From assembly GCA_043778205.1 (NCBI GenBank), contig JAYWGO010000091.1:1-64000 (forward strand): DNA of 64,000 nucleotides, written 5' to 3'. Shown here piece after piece: positions 45,746 to 55,249 of this stretch (the first letter of the stretch is position 1; every line of letters starts with the position of its first letter). The notes below the pieces were generated by a model that saw only the letters and a program-made list of their open reading frames with translations, ran no database searches and was not told the DNA's origin. Position numbers and translations under genes: made by a program. The stretch comes from JAAFIP01 sp043778205. GTDB lineage: Bacteria > Pseudomonadota > Gammaproteobacteria > Burkholderiales > Burkholderiaceae_C.

Positions 45746-45806
45746 TAGTTATATCTTTCGCAAAAAAGTGTCATGTAGTCTCATGGTCCATAAAGTCTGC
45801 TTAGCC

Positions 45807-46745
45807 CTATTTGCCTTTGGAGACCACATTTCGGTTGCCAAATTTAGTTAGGCTACCGTCGTTTTTACCTCCACCCAATTGGTTAGAAGCAACACCTTCT
45901 GATGCCATGCCTAAAAGCTTCATAGCCACCCCAGGCACCGAAATTAGCAATACACTTAAAAACAATCCTTCCATTGTATAAAGCATTGACAAAAATAGCG
46001 CAGAAGTACCAGTGAAGTAAGCAGTTACAGCAGCGAGCGAAGTTGCCGCTGCTACCGCAAGGCAAATCTTACACATTAATGCCATCAATGCGCTTGTCAA
46101 AATAACACCGAACATAAATTTGGCCCAGGTAATGGGCCATTCAGCAGTCCGCTCAAAGATTCCCGCAAATATAAAAATGGGTGCTAGCACCGTACCTATT
46201 TTTAAAGTTATTGCCAACGTAAGTGAGGTAAACAACGCTGCAACAATTGGCATTACTGCCCCAAGATTAGATGCGACCATTGTTACTACCCGGCCCATAC
46301 TATCTTCCCCCCCTGTATTAGAGGTTAAAGAGGCCGCCATTATTGACAAAGCAACTGCTGGTATTAATTCACTGTCAATAATCTTGAACACATCTTCTTG
46401 GCCCGTTATAACAATAGAAACAATTTTTATCCCCTCTGCAATCATGCCGCTCAAACTCTCACTGTCTGTACCAGCATAGGCTGCAGTAGTGCTGAGCAGA
46501 ATAATTTTCCCCCACTTCAACACATATGTCGCGGCGGGCTCAGTAGATCTACCGGTAATTATCTTAAAACCTTCAAATGCAACCATTGCAGTTATTGTTG
46601 GCAGCAATATGGCTGAAATATTAAACATAATATTTTCAGATACGCTAGTGAGATTTGATAACATACCATCAACCATTAATCGAATTGCGGCAAACCAAGC
46701 TATGGTGACAGCCGACACAGTAGTCGCAACTATTGCGCTCAACAT
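45807..46745 (-). CDS. virB6: VirB6-like inner-membrane T4SS protein
   Basis: A 312-aa polytopic protein with six or more hydrophobic segments (for example MFNISAILLPTITAMVAFEGF and ALMALMCKICLAVAAATSLAAV, each longer than a single helix). The topology and position before virB10 match VirB6/TrbL, the inner-membrane platform component. AAGGAG sits 8 bases upstream of the ATG. The last ~30 residues are polar (NQLGGGKNDGSLTKFGNRN). Confidence 0.85.
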   Translation of the reverse strand: MLSAIVATTVSAVTIAWFAAIRLMVDGMLSNLTSVSENIMFNISAILLPTITAMVAFEGFKIITGRSTEPAATYVLKWGKIILLSTTAAYAGTDSESLSGMIAEGIKIVSIVITGQEDVFKIIDSELIPAVALSIMAASLTSNTGGEDSMGRVVTMVASNLGAVMPIVAALFTSLTLAITLKIGTVLAPIFIFAGIFERTAEWPITWAKFMFGVILTSALMALMCKICLAVAAATSLAAVTAYFTGTSALFLSMLYTMEGLFLSVLLISVPGVAMKLLGMASEGVASNQLGGGKNDGSLTKFGNRNVVSKGK

Positions 46746-46885
46746 TTAATTTCTCCTTGTTAGCACTGAGTATTGAGGCATCATTTCCTTCATTGAAGCA
46801 GCCATGTTCATACAAAATACGTTTTTATAAGCTCGTATCTTGAACAACTGAAACGCTCAGCCACATCAAAAAAGTTAACAGTTTT

Positions 46886-47566
46886 TTAAAAAATCCCATA
46901 TATTTTTCTACTGTTTAGTACTTTTACCATCTCTATTAAGTCAGCCATTTGTGATCGTGCATATTCCATATTCGCCTCATACATTGATGAATTAATACTG
47001 TGAGTTAGTTGCGCTTTTTGTATAACTAATGATTGAGCGGTTGCACCTCCAAGTGTAGGTGATGCAATTGCAAGCCCCACAGTATCTGCTACGGCCGCCA
47101 CCGTTACCATTTGTGCAAGATATAATTTGTGTGCCGCAATCATCGCAGCACGTAGCGTTACCATCTCTAAGCATGCAGTGTTTATTAACACATCTACCGG
47201 ATGCTTAACTCCTCCAAATGAAACTACAATACACTGCAGAGTTTTGAAAGCTGAAATCGTTGCGTCTGGTGCCAACGCTGCTGTTGACAATACAACTGCA
47301 TCTTTAGCTACTACCAAAGTTGCAGGCATAAGCACTAACGGCGGAACTGGGAGTTGAAGTTTCATAAAGCCATTCGCCGTTACTTGATCAGTAGCTGCAG
47401 CCTCTGTAGCACTTACTAATGTTGCGGCTAGGTCTGTTAATGCAATATCCGACACAAACCAAGCCGCACTTGACTGGGTACTCCCTAAAATAAATATAAC
47501 AACGGTCAATATTTTGATTAGTTTGTTGATAGTCCACTGCATTAATTGGTTAATTTTATTTAACAT
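46886..47566 (-). CDS. Exported T4SS-cluster protein, possible VirB5 analogue
   Basis: A 226-aa protein with an N-terminal signal/TM (IKILTVVIFILGSTQSSAAW) and a helical, Ala/Val/Thr-rich body with two cysteines (TLQCIV, INTACLEM). The start at 47566 follows GGAG (AATTGGAGATAAAGATG). It occupies the place between virB9 and virB6, where a VirB5-like minor pilin is missing from the rest of the cluster. I do not see the VirB5 N-terminal consensus, so this is only a positional suggestion. The C-terminus (NMEYARSQMADLIEMVKVLN) is amphipathic. Confidence 0.6.
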   Translation of the reverse strand: MLNKINQLMQWTINKLIKILTVVIFILGSTQSSAAWFVSDIALTDLAATLVSATEAAATDQVTANGFMKLQLPVPPLVLMPATLVVAKDAVVLSTAALAPDATISAFKTLQCIVVSFGGVKHPVDVLINTACLEMVTLRAAMIAAHKLYLAQMVTVAAVADTVGLAIASPTLGGATAQSLVIQKAQLTHSINSSMYEANMEYARSQMADLIEMVKVLNSRKIYGIF

Positions 47567-47658
47567 CTTTATCTCCAATTTAAATTTGGTTTGTGCAAGC
47601 AAGGTAAATTTTTGATCAATGTTTATGCAGCATTTAGACAAAAATCTTCTACGTTGTG

Positions 47659-48162
47659 CTACGGAGTGTAGCCTTCGGTACGATTCATACACGTAGCCAT
47701 CCACAGAGCTAACGCTACGGGATCAAAGCATGGACAATAAGTGGGGGTCATATCAGCAGGAAAAAGCAGAGGTACCGTTGGCATAAGCCTGTTAGGTGTA
47801 GGTGTGGGGTAATAAAAGGTGTCCAAAATTAGCGGAGGAGCAGGCGCAGTAGTACCGCCGAAGCCTGTTGAAAGGCATGCTATATCGCCTGGACACCTTA
47901 CTGGATACTTCCCATTGCTGTTAATCAACGTCGGTAGACCAATAGCAATATAAAGGTTTGAAGCTGGACTACCGAACCAACAGAATTCAAAAACATCATC
48001 AGCTAGATAAGGTATCGGGAAATAACAGTTTATGCTTGCTTGTGGAACCGAAATCCCTTCACAAGGGAAAACTGTGGGATCGACGGCATTTGCATTAGTA
48101 GCTAAGCCACTGTTAATAAACAGCATAATAAGTAAAAAAAGGCTTCTAAAATAACTTCTCAT
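47659..48162 (-). CDS. Secreted cysteine-rich protein of the T4SS cluster
   Basis: A 167-aa protein with a clear signal peptide (FRSLFLLIMLFINSGLATNA). The mature part has eight cysteines (PCEG, NCYF, FCWF, RCPG, ACLS, YCPC, TCMN) and many prolines (TAPAPPLI, YYPTPTPNR), suggesting a disulphide-rich periplasmic or surface protein. AAGGAATAGTG precedes the ATG at 48162. I recognise no family. Embedded between virB9 and virB6 on the same strand, it is probably a structural or surface component of this particular T4SS. Confidence 0.65.
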   Translation of the reverse strand: MRSYFRSLFLLIMLFINSGLATNANAVDPTVFPCEGISVPQASINCYFPIPYLADDVFEFCWFGSPASNLYIAIGLPTLINSNGKYPVRCPGDIACLSTGFGGTTAPAPPLILDTFYYPTPTPNRLMPTVPLLFPADMTPTYCPCFDPVALALWMATCMNRTEGYTP

Positions 48163-48219
48163 CACTATTCCTTTTTGAGTTAATTTGTTGTCACGTCTGG
48201 AAATTATTTGATAATGCTA

Positions 48220-49137
48220 TTAGTCTTTACGTCTTATAGCCACTACTGAATCTCCATGGCGTACTACCAACACGGGATGGACACCATGCACAATTTGAAG
48301 AGTCTCGCCACTGACAGTTTTGTTCACCACGTATTCTTGCGCACGCACTGATGAACGGGCAAACACTGCAGGTGAATTAACACCATCTGCAAATTGCAGG
48401 TATGTAAACGCACCATCGTCGTAGACACGCATGGGTACAAGCCATCTGGCAGACATATCTGCAGCCACTTCGTAGTTAGTAAAATATGTTTTGCGGCCTA
48501 CAGGCTCAATTGACATTTTTGTCGGCGTAATTTCAGATGCAGTTACTCTATCTCGGGCTAAATCTTCTGCGCTCTTAGATAATGCGGTTGCGCTACGCAT
48601 AGCTATACTGCTAGCATCGTCTGGGTTTTTACCTAACATACTTGCCTGCCTTAGCGCTAGGTCGCTGGCCTCGTCTGCACTTTTGCCAGTAACAACTGCA
48701 CGCCGTAGCGCGGCATCTTGCGGGTACGTAAACTGAACTACGTAGTGAACCCCTGCTTGCTTTGCATCGTCAATCTTCTTCCAGTCTTTGCTCACTACCC
48801 TAAGGTCTATTACGTAAGACCGTTTGTCTGTACGAATGTACATGTTGGTTTCTGCATCAATGTCTTTAGGTTTGATATAAAAAACGTTTTCCCGCCGAAC
48901 AAGCTCCCAGCCAGCGCTAAATCCTGTGCCAAAGTCCACTACCTTTTCGTCTCTGCCTACAACAATTTGGGTAGCAATGCCAAGGGCCGTGTTGACGACA
49001 TATGTTTTGCCCTCGGCGTATGCGTAGTCTTGGTGCGTGACAGCTGCTTTCACCACGTCAGCCGGCACCACAGCCAAAACAGCTGATATAAAAAAGCAAT
49101 GCAGTGTCTTGGTCACTGTCCAATTAAATGTGTTCAT
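48220..49137 (-). CDS. virB9: VirB9-like T4SS core protein with internal repeats
   Basis: A 305-aa periplasmic/outer-membrane core component. Signal peptide ends near AADVVKAA; the N-terminal domain has IATQIVVGRDEKVVDFGTG and WELV, with ETNMYIRTDKRSYVIDLRV; the C-terminal VirB7-binding domain includes KTYFTNYEVAADMSARWLVP, DDGAFTYLQF and VRHGDSVVAIRRKD. The linker between domains (143-196) consists of three degenerate 18-aa repeats (ALRRAVVTGKSADEASDL and two relatives), which I have not seen as a usual VirB9 feature. Starts 6 bp after virB8. Confidence 0.92.
   Translation of the reverse strand: MNTFNWTVTKTLHCFFISAVLAVVPADVVKAAVTHQDYAYAEGKTYVVNTALGIATQIVVGRDEKVVDFGTGFSAGWELVRRENVFYIKPKDIDAETNMYIRTDKRSYVIDLRVVSKDWKKIDDAKQAGVHYVVQFTYPQDAALRRAVVTGKSADEASDLALRQASMLGKNPDDASSIAMRSATALSKSAEDLARDRVTASEITPTKMSIEPVGRKTYFTNYEVAADMSARWLVPMRVYDDGAFTYLQFADGVNSPAVFARSSVRAQEYVVNKTVSGETLQIVHGVHPVLVVRHGDSVVAIRRKD
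48550..48711 (-). repeat. Three 54-bp degenerate coding repeats in virB9
   Basis: Encodes three consecutive 18-residue units with the pattern A-x-R-x-A-x(4)-K-x-x-x-(D/E)-x-(A/S). They are clearly related at protein level and diverged at DNA level, so the duplication is old. They are predicted to form an Ala-rich helical linker. Confidence 0.7.
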
Positions 49138-49143
49138 AAATAA

Positions 49144-49971
49144 TTACTTTTTAGGTAAAGGGGTTGCATCTTCGGGTGCTAGCAGTGGTTGTCCGGCGGC
49201 TGTGTTGGACAATTCACGCATGATTAAGTCTCTGCTTATTGACGCAGCGTTGTCAGGGTCAACACGGTAGGCTGTTACTCTGAATCCGAGCGGATTTTGA
49301 ACACGCATATCTTCTTGCATTTGCAAATTAGATTTGTATTCAAACGCCAGGGTTACAGTAAACGATTCTGCTGACATCGGGGCTTCGGAACCTTTGTCAA
49401 TCACGAAGCGTTCAAAACGGGCGGCAGCACCCACCGGGAAGCCTCTACTATCTTTCTCCGTCAATACCAAAGATTTAATTCTGACGAACTGTCTTTTTTT
49501 ACGTCCCAAGACTACGTTGGGCGACAGAGTTTTACTGGCGTATAAAGTTTCATAGGTTTTTAAAACTTCACCGTCGGCCATAGCATAAACAATAAGGCCA
49601 TCGCGGGCGCTCCATAAGTCCCAGTCGTAAGCTTCATAAGCTGTTATAAAATTTGATATATTGGCTTTGTTGACAGCCTCGTTTGCAGTGACGCTCATGT
49701 TTTTAAAGTCACCTACTAATTTAGCTACAGCGCTGGTACCCGTGTAGGGATCAACCGTGACCAGATAAGGTACTTTTTCTTTCAGAGGCATAACAAAAAA
49801 GTAGCCACCCGCCAGCAATAGCGCCAGCATGGCAGTGCAAGCGGCCACTATCCATGCCCGACGTTCGCTCTGGCGTATCAAATGCTCTCTAGTGACCTCA
49901 AAATCTACAGACCGTTGAATCACGTCAGGCAGCGTTTTGTCTGCTCTTTTCAATTTGGATAAAAAGTTCAT
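49144..49971 (-). CDS. virB8: VirB8-like T4SS protein
   Basis: A 275-aa inner-membrane protein with a cytoplasmic N-terminus (~42 aa), one TM (AWIVAACTAMLALLLAGGYFF) and the NTF2-like periplasmic domain (EKVPYLVTVDPYTGTSAV, ITAYEAYDW, NPLGFRVTAYRVDPD). These are standard VirB8 motifs. ATG overlaps the virB7 stop by 4 bp. It nucleates assembly of the inner-membrane complex. Confidence 0.94.
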   Translation of the reverse strand: MNFLSKLKRADKTLPDVIQRSVDFEVTREHLIRQSERRAWIVAACTAMLALLLAGGYFFVMPLKEKVPYLVTVDPYTGTSAVAKLVGDFKNMSVTANEAVNKANISNFITAYEAYDWDLWSARDGLIVYAMADGEVLKTYETLYASKTLSPNVVLGRKKRQFVRIKSLVLTEKDSRGFPVGAAARFERFVIDKGSEAPMSAESFTVTLAFEYKSNLQMQEDMRVQNPLGFRVTAYRVDPDNAASISRDLIMRELSNTAAGQPLLAPEDATPLPKK

Positions 49972-50510
49972 GGGGCAACTTTAGGGGCAACTTTTGGAAC
50001 TACTTTTTGTGGAGACTGAAGCGGCAGTAGTGCACTGCTGGCAGCAGGCGCTGCAGGCGCAACGGGCGCAATAGACTTGTCACCTCGGTCCAGTCGTGCA
50101 ATACCGGTTACTACGTCGCGGTTTGTGCAGCGGGCTGTAAACTTGTTTTGTGCACTGATAGTTAAGGCAACTCCAAATGTTTTATAAACTTCATTGATCG
50201 CACCCATTGCTGCATCTACATTACGGAAGGTTTCTCCCTCTAATTTAGCAGGTAGAGAGAAATCATCGTCGCAAGCGTATTCGAAACCTATCTGTGTATC
50301 CTTGGCCCATCTGCGGGTTAATTGCATGAGTGTTCTGTCTACAGACAGTACTTTGTAAGCGTAAGGGCGAAATAACGCAATGACGCGAGGTGTCTCGTCA
50401 AATGTGTTTGCTGCCCGCCAATCATCTGGTAGGTTGAGTGGTGTCTGTGATGCACACGCGGTGAGTGCCGCACAGAGCAATGTCAGTTGAATTACCAATA
50501 ATTTCTTCAT
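49968..50510 (-). CDS. virB7: VirB7-like lipoprotein with N0/TcpQ-like domain
   Basis: A 180-aa lipoprotein with lipobox LTAC (Cys19). VirB7 of Agrobacterium is only ~55 aa; this one has an extra globular domain (about 48-130, AYKVLSVDRTLMQLTRRWAK ... FGVALTISAQNKFTARC) resembling the TcpQ/N0 fold. This architecture is known for VirB7 of Xanthomonas, in whose T4SS the N0 domain rings the core complex. The tail is Pro/Ala-rich with a KVVPKVAPKVAP repeat. Lies directly upstream of virB8, as in other virB operons. Confidence 0.82.
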   Translation of the reverse strand: MKKLLVIQLTLLCAALTACASQTPLNLPDDWRAANTFDETPRVIALFRPYAYKVLSVDRTLMQLTRRWAKDTQIGFEYACDDDFSLPAKLEGETFRNVDAAMGAINEVYKTFGVALTISAQNKFTARCTNRDVVTGIARLDRGDKSIAPVAPAAPAASSALLPLQSPQKVVPKVAPKVAP

Positions 50511-50558
50511 TGTCCAAACCTTAAGTAATCTCCTAAAAAACAGAACGCGCTGTTCTAT

Positions 50559-52235
50559 TTAATAGGCCAATGTGGGAACATGCACGGCAGGCTGCAGCCT
50601 GCTAGTGAAATTTTTATCTTTGTAGTATTTAATCTTGCTGCACATGATGGGATTAGACATTCCTTCAAATATGATAATTTCGCTGTCATTGCTCATCGCT
50701 TTAAGCTCTTGCGGCAGCATCAATGCGCGTTTTTCTTCATTCACGCTTTTACTTTTTTCCCTGGCATACGATTTACTGGTTTTCTTTACTGACTCATAAC
50801 CCAGCATTTCAGAATAATCATTTGCGTCGCTTTGCGCTCTGGGCGTATACAGTATTTGCAAGGCATGGTTTGTCAGCATGGTTCTGCTGTCGTCTTTGCC
50901 GTAGGTTGAATCTAGCTGGGCAATCGACTGAATAATAGGAAAAAGCCGTAGGTTATAGCCGGCGATATAGCTCAGCGATTTAGCAATAATTTCTACACGC
51001 CCTAGCGTCGTAAACTCATCCATCAGCAATAAACACTGGTGCTTCAATTCGGGGTTTTCTTGGGGCAATTGCCTGGTGTTTTCGTTGATTAACTGAGAGA
51101 AAAATAGATTGACTATTAGCTTGGCGTCTGCAATTTTGTTGGGCAATATGCCAATATATACCGTCATTTTCTTTTTTCTAACATCAGTCAATAGAAAATC
51201 ATCTGCAGCCGTGGCTGCGTTTACAACAGGATTTAACCAGGGCAACAACGGCTCTTTGAAAGTTCCCATAATGCTGGCAAAGGTCTCTTCGTTATTTGCC
51301 AGTAAACCTGAAAATGCGGTCTTAGCTTGTTGGCTTAAAACGCTTCTTTCTGATAGTGCAGTTATGTGTTCTGCCAATGGCACGCCATCAGCCGTAGACA
51401 GTTGAAGTACCGCACCAATACAGACGGGGTTCAATGACGATTCTGGGCACCCAAGCTCACGCTGATGGTCTTGGTATTCAAGCAGGAACAATACCAGCGC
51501 AAGGAAGACATTCTGTGCTTGCCCTTTCCAGAACTGGTCTTTTCCGTCTGCACCTACTGGGTACAGCATTAACGCGATGCTCATGATGTCTGACACTCTT
51601 CCGCGCACGTCAGACGTGATGTAGGTGAGCGGATTCCATCGGTGGGTTCGTCCATCTTCTGCAAATGGGTTGAACAAGAATACTTCGTGTCCATAGGCTT
51701 GTCTAAAGCCGCTGGTTAGGCTAAAGTTTTCTTGCTTGATATCTAGAACAACTACGGATTCTTTATACGTCAGCAGATTGGGTATTACGATACCAACACC
51801 CTTTCCAGACCGTGTGGGTGCAGCTAATATTGCAAACTGTTGTCCCCCATAGTAAAGATAATCTTTACCTACTTTGCCAACGATAAGGGTGTTATCTTTG
51901 GGTGTAAAAAAACCAGCTGCTTTTATCTCAGCTTTTGTAGCAAATTTTGCTCGACCGTATAGAGATCTTTCTTTCCAAATTAGTTTAAATCCAATGTATG
52001 TTCCTAGCAATGTGCCCAAGCCAAGCCCTACTGCCAAGGAGTTCTTCAGTACATTTGAAGCCGCTCTTATGTCACCACCAGCATCATTCAGTGCATCGAC
52101 CATTAGGCTTATATTCAAATAGTGCACTATATTTTTCGAAAAAAATACATATAAAACGTGCGAAAGAAATACCCCCACTGCACTAGCCACTGCTAAGCAT
52201 AAAAAAACGATCAAGGTGACTTTTAGTTTGGACAT
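50559..52235 (-). CDS. virD4: VirD4-like coupling protein
   Basis: A 558-aa T4SS coupling ATPase that recruits substrates. Two TM segments (about 5-32 and 66-86) precede a nucleotide-binding domain with Walker A APTRSGKGVG (139-148), LDIKQENFSLTSGFR and Walker B CLLLMDEFTTLG. I start it at 52235 (MSKLKVTLIVF), 25 bp after virB4; the frame is open to 52322 inside virB4. Presence of a coupling protein without a relaxase fits protein rather than DNA delivery. The all-alpha substrate-recognition region appears to be present between the Walker motifs. Confidence 0.94.
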   Translation of the reverse strand: MSKLKVTLIVFLCLAVASAVGVFLSHVLYVFFSKNIVHYLNISLMVDALNDAGGDIRAASNVLKNSLAVGLGLGTLLGTYIGFKLIWKERSLYGRAKFATKAEIKAAGFFTPKDNTLIVGKVGKDYLYYGGQQFAILAAPTRSGKGVGIVIPNLLTYKESVVVLDIKQENFSLTSGFRQAYGHEVFLFNPFAEDGRTHRWNPLTYITSDVRGRVSDIMSIALMLYPVGADGKDQFWKGQAQNVFLALVLFLLEYQDHQRELGCPESSLNPVCIGAVLQLSTADGVPLAEHITALSERSVLSQQAKTAFSGLLANNEETFASIMGTFKEPLLPWLNPVVNAATAADDFLLTDVRKKKMTVYIGILPNKIADAKLIVNLFFSQLINENTRQLPQENPELKHQCLLLMDEFTTLGRVEIIAKSLSYIAGYNLRLFPIIQSIAQLDSTYGKDDSRTMLTNHALQILYTPRAQSDANDYSEMLGYESVKKTSKSYAREKSKSVNEEKRALMLPQELKAMSNDSEIIIFEGMSNPIMCSKIKYYKDKNFTSRLQPAVHVPTLAY

Positions 52236-52260
52236 TATCAGAAATAACGATGGGCTGTAT

Positions 52261-54771
52261 TTAGCGGCGCTTGCTCGCTTCAAAAGCTTTTCTCTCGCGG
52301 TGAAAGTGGGGGAGCCATTCATCTGCAGTTACGGCGTTCAACTCTTTGTCCGATAGCGCAATTTCTATGTTTTCGCTGACCGCACCATTACCGATGTGCC
52401 TTTTTTGTAATGCCAACTCGCTAATTACACGGTTCATAATTGCGATACTGCCGGTGGACGATGAGATAACAGACAAAGTCTCTGGTGCGTCACCTAGCTG
52501 CAGTTTGCACAAAACTGCAGAATGGCCTTGTTTTACCAAGAAGGTTCTGCTCCGTTCGTCGAGTGCAACTACTTCCTTAAATTCTGCCTCTGATAATTTA
52601 AGACCATCTATGTAATCTGCACGATTTGCGTTGGGGTTAGGCAATAAAATCAGTGTGGCAGTTTGTTCAATCAACGCGGCCGAAATGTCACTTTTCAATG
52701 CATCTTCAGGGGACTGGGTTGCAAAAATACCAAAGCCGTTTTGTTTTCTGATAGTTTTTAGTTTGTTGCGTGCAAATTCTTTAAGGCCGCCTTCACCATC
52801 AAGAATTTTCCAAAACTCGTCCATCACAAAAATGAGAGGCCTGCCGTCGATCAATTGCTCTAGCCTAAATATTAAATAGGCTATGACAGGGTTGCGTACT
52901 TCATCGGAATCAATCAAATCAGTGTAGTCAAACCCAATAATGGAGGTGCCATCGAAAGAAATTTTATCTTCCGGGTTATCAAATACCCATGCTAAGTAGC
53001 CTCCCGTACACCACCTGGTCAAGCGTGCATACACTGCGTCATCGCTCAGGTTAGGAAGGTTCGCTCTAAGGTTGCTGATATTGCGCAGATGGCTTGGCGC
53101 ATCAAGAATTGCGGCAACGGCTCTGCTAATTTCTTCGTCTTCGCGTGACGAATACGTTTCTTTTCCAGCCAACAACTTTACAAAACCCACCAAAAACATT
53201 ATGTTGGTTTCGGTGTTTTCACATTGAAAAGGATTCAGGCCGGTAGGAGCCCCGCTCTCTATGGTGAAGTACCTTCCGTTGCATGCGCGAACAAAAATTT
53301 CGGCGCCTCGATCTTTGTCGAAAAAGAAAATCGTAGGTATTGGAGAATAGCGCTGGACTTGCGATAGCAAAAAGTTTACCAAAGCTGTTTTACCAGTGCC
53401 CGACTTACCAATAACCATGGTGTTGCCAAGGGCCATTTCACCCAACGATCGTTCGCTAGTTTTAGTTGCATGAAAATTAAAAAAGTAAGGCTGCCCGTTG
53501 GTGCTTTGCAGCACAGTAGCAGCAACACCCCATGGGTTATCGTCACGTTTGCCCATTGAAAAATTATGCAGCGGCGACATGCCCAAAAAATTCAACGAGC
53601 TGACCTTTCCTTTTCTAACACGGTATTCCCAGTTTGCAGGCAGTTGCGCAAATACAGCGGCTGAACTTGCAATCGTTTCTTTAGCCGACACAAACCCAGC
53701 CTGTGAAAGCTCTACCCTTACCTTGGGCAGATCTTCGTTGAGTGCATCGATTGAATCACCGAAGACAGCAACCGAAAAATGGTAGTCGCCTAGCAAAAAG
53801 TTGCCTGACGACAGCCCATCTAGCGCCATGTCCAGGTCTTCAATTTGTGAAACAGCTCTGTCGCCCGAGGAAATTAAACGTTTTTTGGTTTGCTCTAGCG
53901 ACGCTAGTGCCTCTGGTTTAGCCAGCGGTGTAAAACTGTGCGTGATGATGTATTCACACTTTACGTACTTCATGCCGTTTAGCATGCCCGGGAATGTACT
54001 GTCTGCAAATTCTTTGATGTTTAAAATTGCACCGAAGTAGTCTACGTTGTCAGAACTTCGGATAACAAAATTCCCGTTAGTACGGCTAAATGCATACTGG
54101 CTGGTAGCTATGTAGGTCCAAGCAGGTGCGTGTGCTACTGGCACAGGCTCATCGGTATGGTTAACTAGAAAGCTGTAAAACTCATAGACTTCTGAAAACA
54201 ATTGGCCATTGGCCCCTTCATAGGTACCTAAGCGGCGCGGTGAGTAGTCTGACAAACCCAACTCTACATTGCTGGCCAGCTCTATAGCTTTGGCAACATC
54301 ACCCTCCTGCTCTTTGCGAATAGCTTCAATTGTTCTTGCAAGACTTGCAACTTTGGCAGGGCCGTTAGGTCGGTAAAGCAAGGTAAAGTACAGCTCGTTG
54401 AGCATCAGCTTGCCGCTGTTGAGCGCGTCGAAGTACTGGTCATTCACAGACTGGTTAAATTTATTTTCAAATTTTCCAGCGAAGTTGATTCCACGGCGGC
54501 GCCTTACGTCATGCACCCAATAAGCTATGTTGGTGTAATCAGGTGCTCTTAAAGTCTGGAGCATTTTATTGAACGTAGCATGGCGATGGTCTAGCTCCCA
54601 ATCCTCTTTGCCTAAGAATGGAAGACCCGAAAGCACCCAGGTAACAGCCAAGTCGCCTGCGCGCGTGCGAACCACTTCTGCATGAACGTGGGTAGAAATG
54701 GGTATGAATGCGGAAATGCCCGCTCCACTTTCTTTACTCGCATTAAATTCGTTGGACGGATTAATTTTCAC
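52261..54771 (-). CDS. virB4: VirB4-like T4SS ATPase
   Basis: An 836-aa ATPase of the CagE/TrbE/VirB4 family that energises pilus assembly and substrate transport. Walker A is MVIGKSGTGKTALVNF, Walker B LIFVMDEFWKILD, and RKQNGFGIFATQSPEDAL follows. The start is GTG at 54771, because AAGGGG lies six bases upstream and the virB3 stop lies one base before it; the frame itself opens further upstream inside virB3. The N-terminal domain (ISTHVHAEVVRTRAGDLAVTW) is typical, with no fused VirB3. Confidence 0.95.
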   Translation of the reverse strand: MKINPSNEFNASKESGAGISAFIPISTHVHAEVVRTRAGDLAVTWVLSGLPFLGKEDWELDHRHATFNKMLQTLRAPDYTNIAYWVHDVRRRRGINFAGKFENKFNQSVNDQYFDALNSGKLMLNELYFTLLYRPNGPAKVASLARTIEAIRKEQEGDVAKAIELASNVELGLSDYSPRRLGTYEGANGQLFSEVYEFYSFLVNHTDEPVPVAHAPAWTYIATSQYAFSRTNGNFVIRSSDNVDYFGAILNIKEFADSTFPGMLNGMKYVKCEYIITHSFTPLAKPEALASLEQTKKRLISSGDRAVSQIEDLDMALDGLSSGNFLLGDYHFSVAVFGDSIDALNEDLPKVRVELSQAGFVSAKETIASSAAVFAQLPANWEYRVRKGKVSSLNFLGMSPLHNFSMGKRDDNPWGVAATVLQSTNGQPYFFNFHATKTSERSLGEMALGNTMVIGKSGTGKTALVNFLLSQVQRYSPIPTIFFFDKDRGAEIFVRACNGRYFTIESGAPTGLNPFQCENTETNIMFLVGFVKLLAGKETYSSREDEEISRAVAAILDAPSHLRNISNLRANLPNLSDDAVYARLTRWCTGGYLAWVFDNPEDKISFDGTSIIGFDYTDLIDSDEVRNPVIAYLIFRLEQLIDGRPLIFVMDEFWKILDGEGGLKEFARNKLKTIRKQNGFGIFATQSPEDALKSDISAALIEQTATLILLPNPNANRADYIDGLKLSEAEFKEVVALDERSRTFLVKQGHSAVLCKLQLGDAPETLSVISSSTGSIAIMNRVISELALQKRHIGNGAVSENIEIALSDKELNAVTADEWLPHFHRERKAFEASKRR

Positions 54772-54772
54772 A

Positions 54773-55078
54773 TTAATCCCCTTTGGTTGCGTCAAAATTA
54801 TGCGGGCCAATCAAGATATCACCATTTGTTGATTTAGCGTTCGCAATAGTTTTTACAGCAACACGCGCCCGTGATCCTAATAGGCTAAAAATATGCTCAT
54901 CAATTTTTACCATTGCACGCATAACCACGTAGAAAATAGGTGCCAAAGCGGCAAATTTTGCGGTGAACCACATGCACAGCAGAAACACAAAACCCATAGC
55001 TAAAATAAGTGGAATCATAGGAATACCAAACAATAGCTGCGGACGCATACAACCGCGAAAAACAATATTTTTGTTCAC
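54773..55078 (-). CDS. virB3: VirB3-like inner-membrane protein
   Basis: A 101-aa protein with a long hydrophobic hairpin (FGIPMIPLILAMGFVFLLCM and neighbouring residues). The N-terminal VFRGCMRPQLLFGIP matches VirB3 (xRGcTRPaxxxGVP). Start is GTG at 55078, preceded by AGGA. One base separates its stop from the virB4 start. Confidence 0.92.
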   Translation of the reverse strand: MNKNIVFRGCMRPQLLFGIPMIPLILAMGFVFLLCMWFTAKFAALAPIFYVVMRAMVKIDEHIFSLLGSRARVAVKTIANAKSTNGDILIGPHNFDATKGD

Positions 55079-55249
55079 GAATTATCCTATTAAAGACTGC
55101 AAGCTATCGAAAAGTATCTTTTGATTAACGACTCACCAACTTTTATAAATTGCAGCTTCAACAAGTTTTGAGTGCCTAACATTGCTTTGATAAGTTAAAT
55201 CAGTGCAAATATAATTTTATTATTTGTCTAAGCTTTTTATCTGGGTGCC

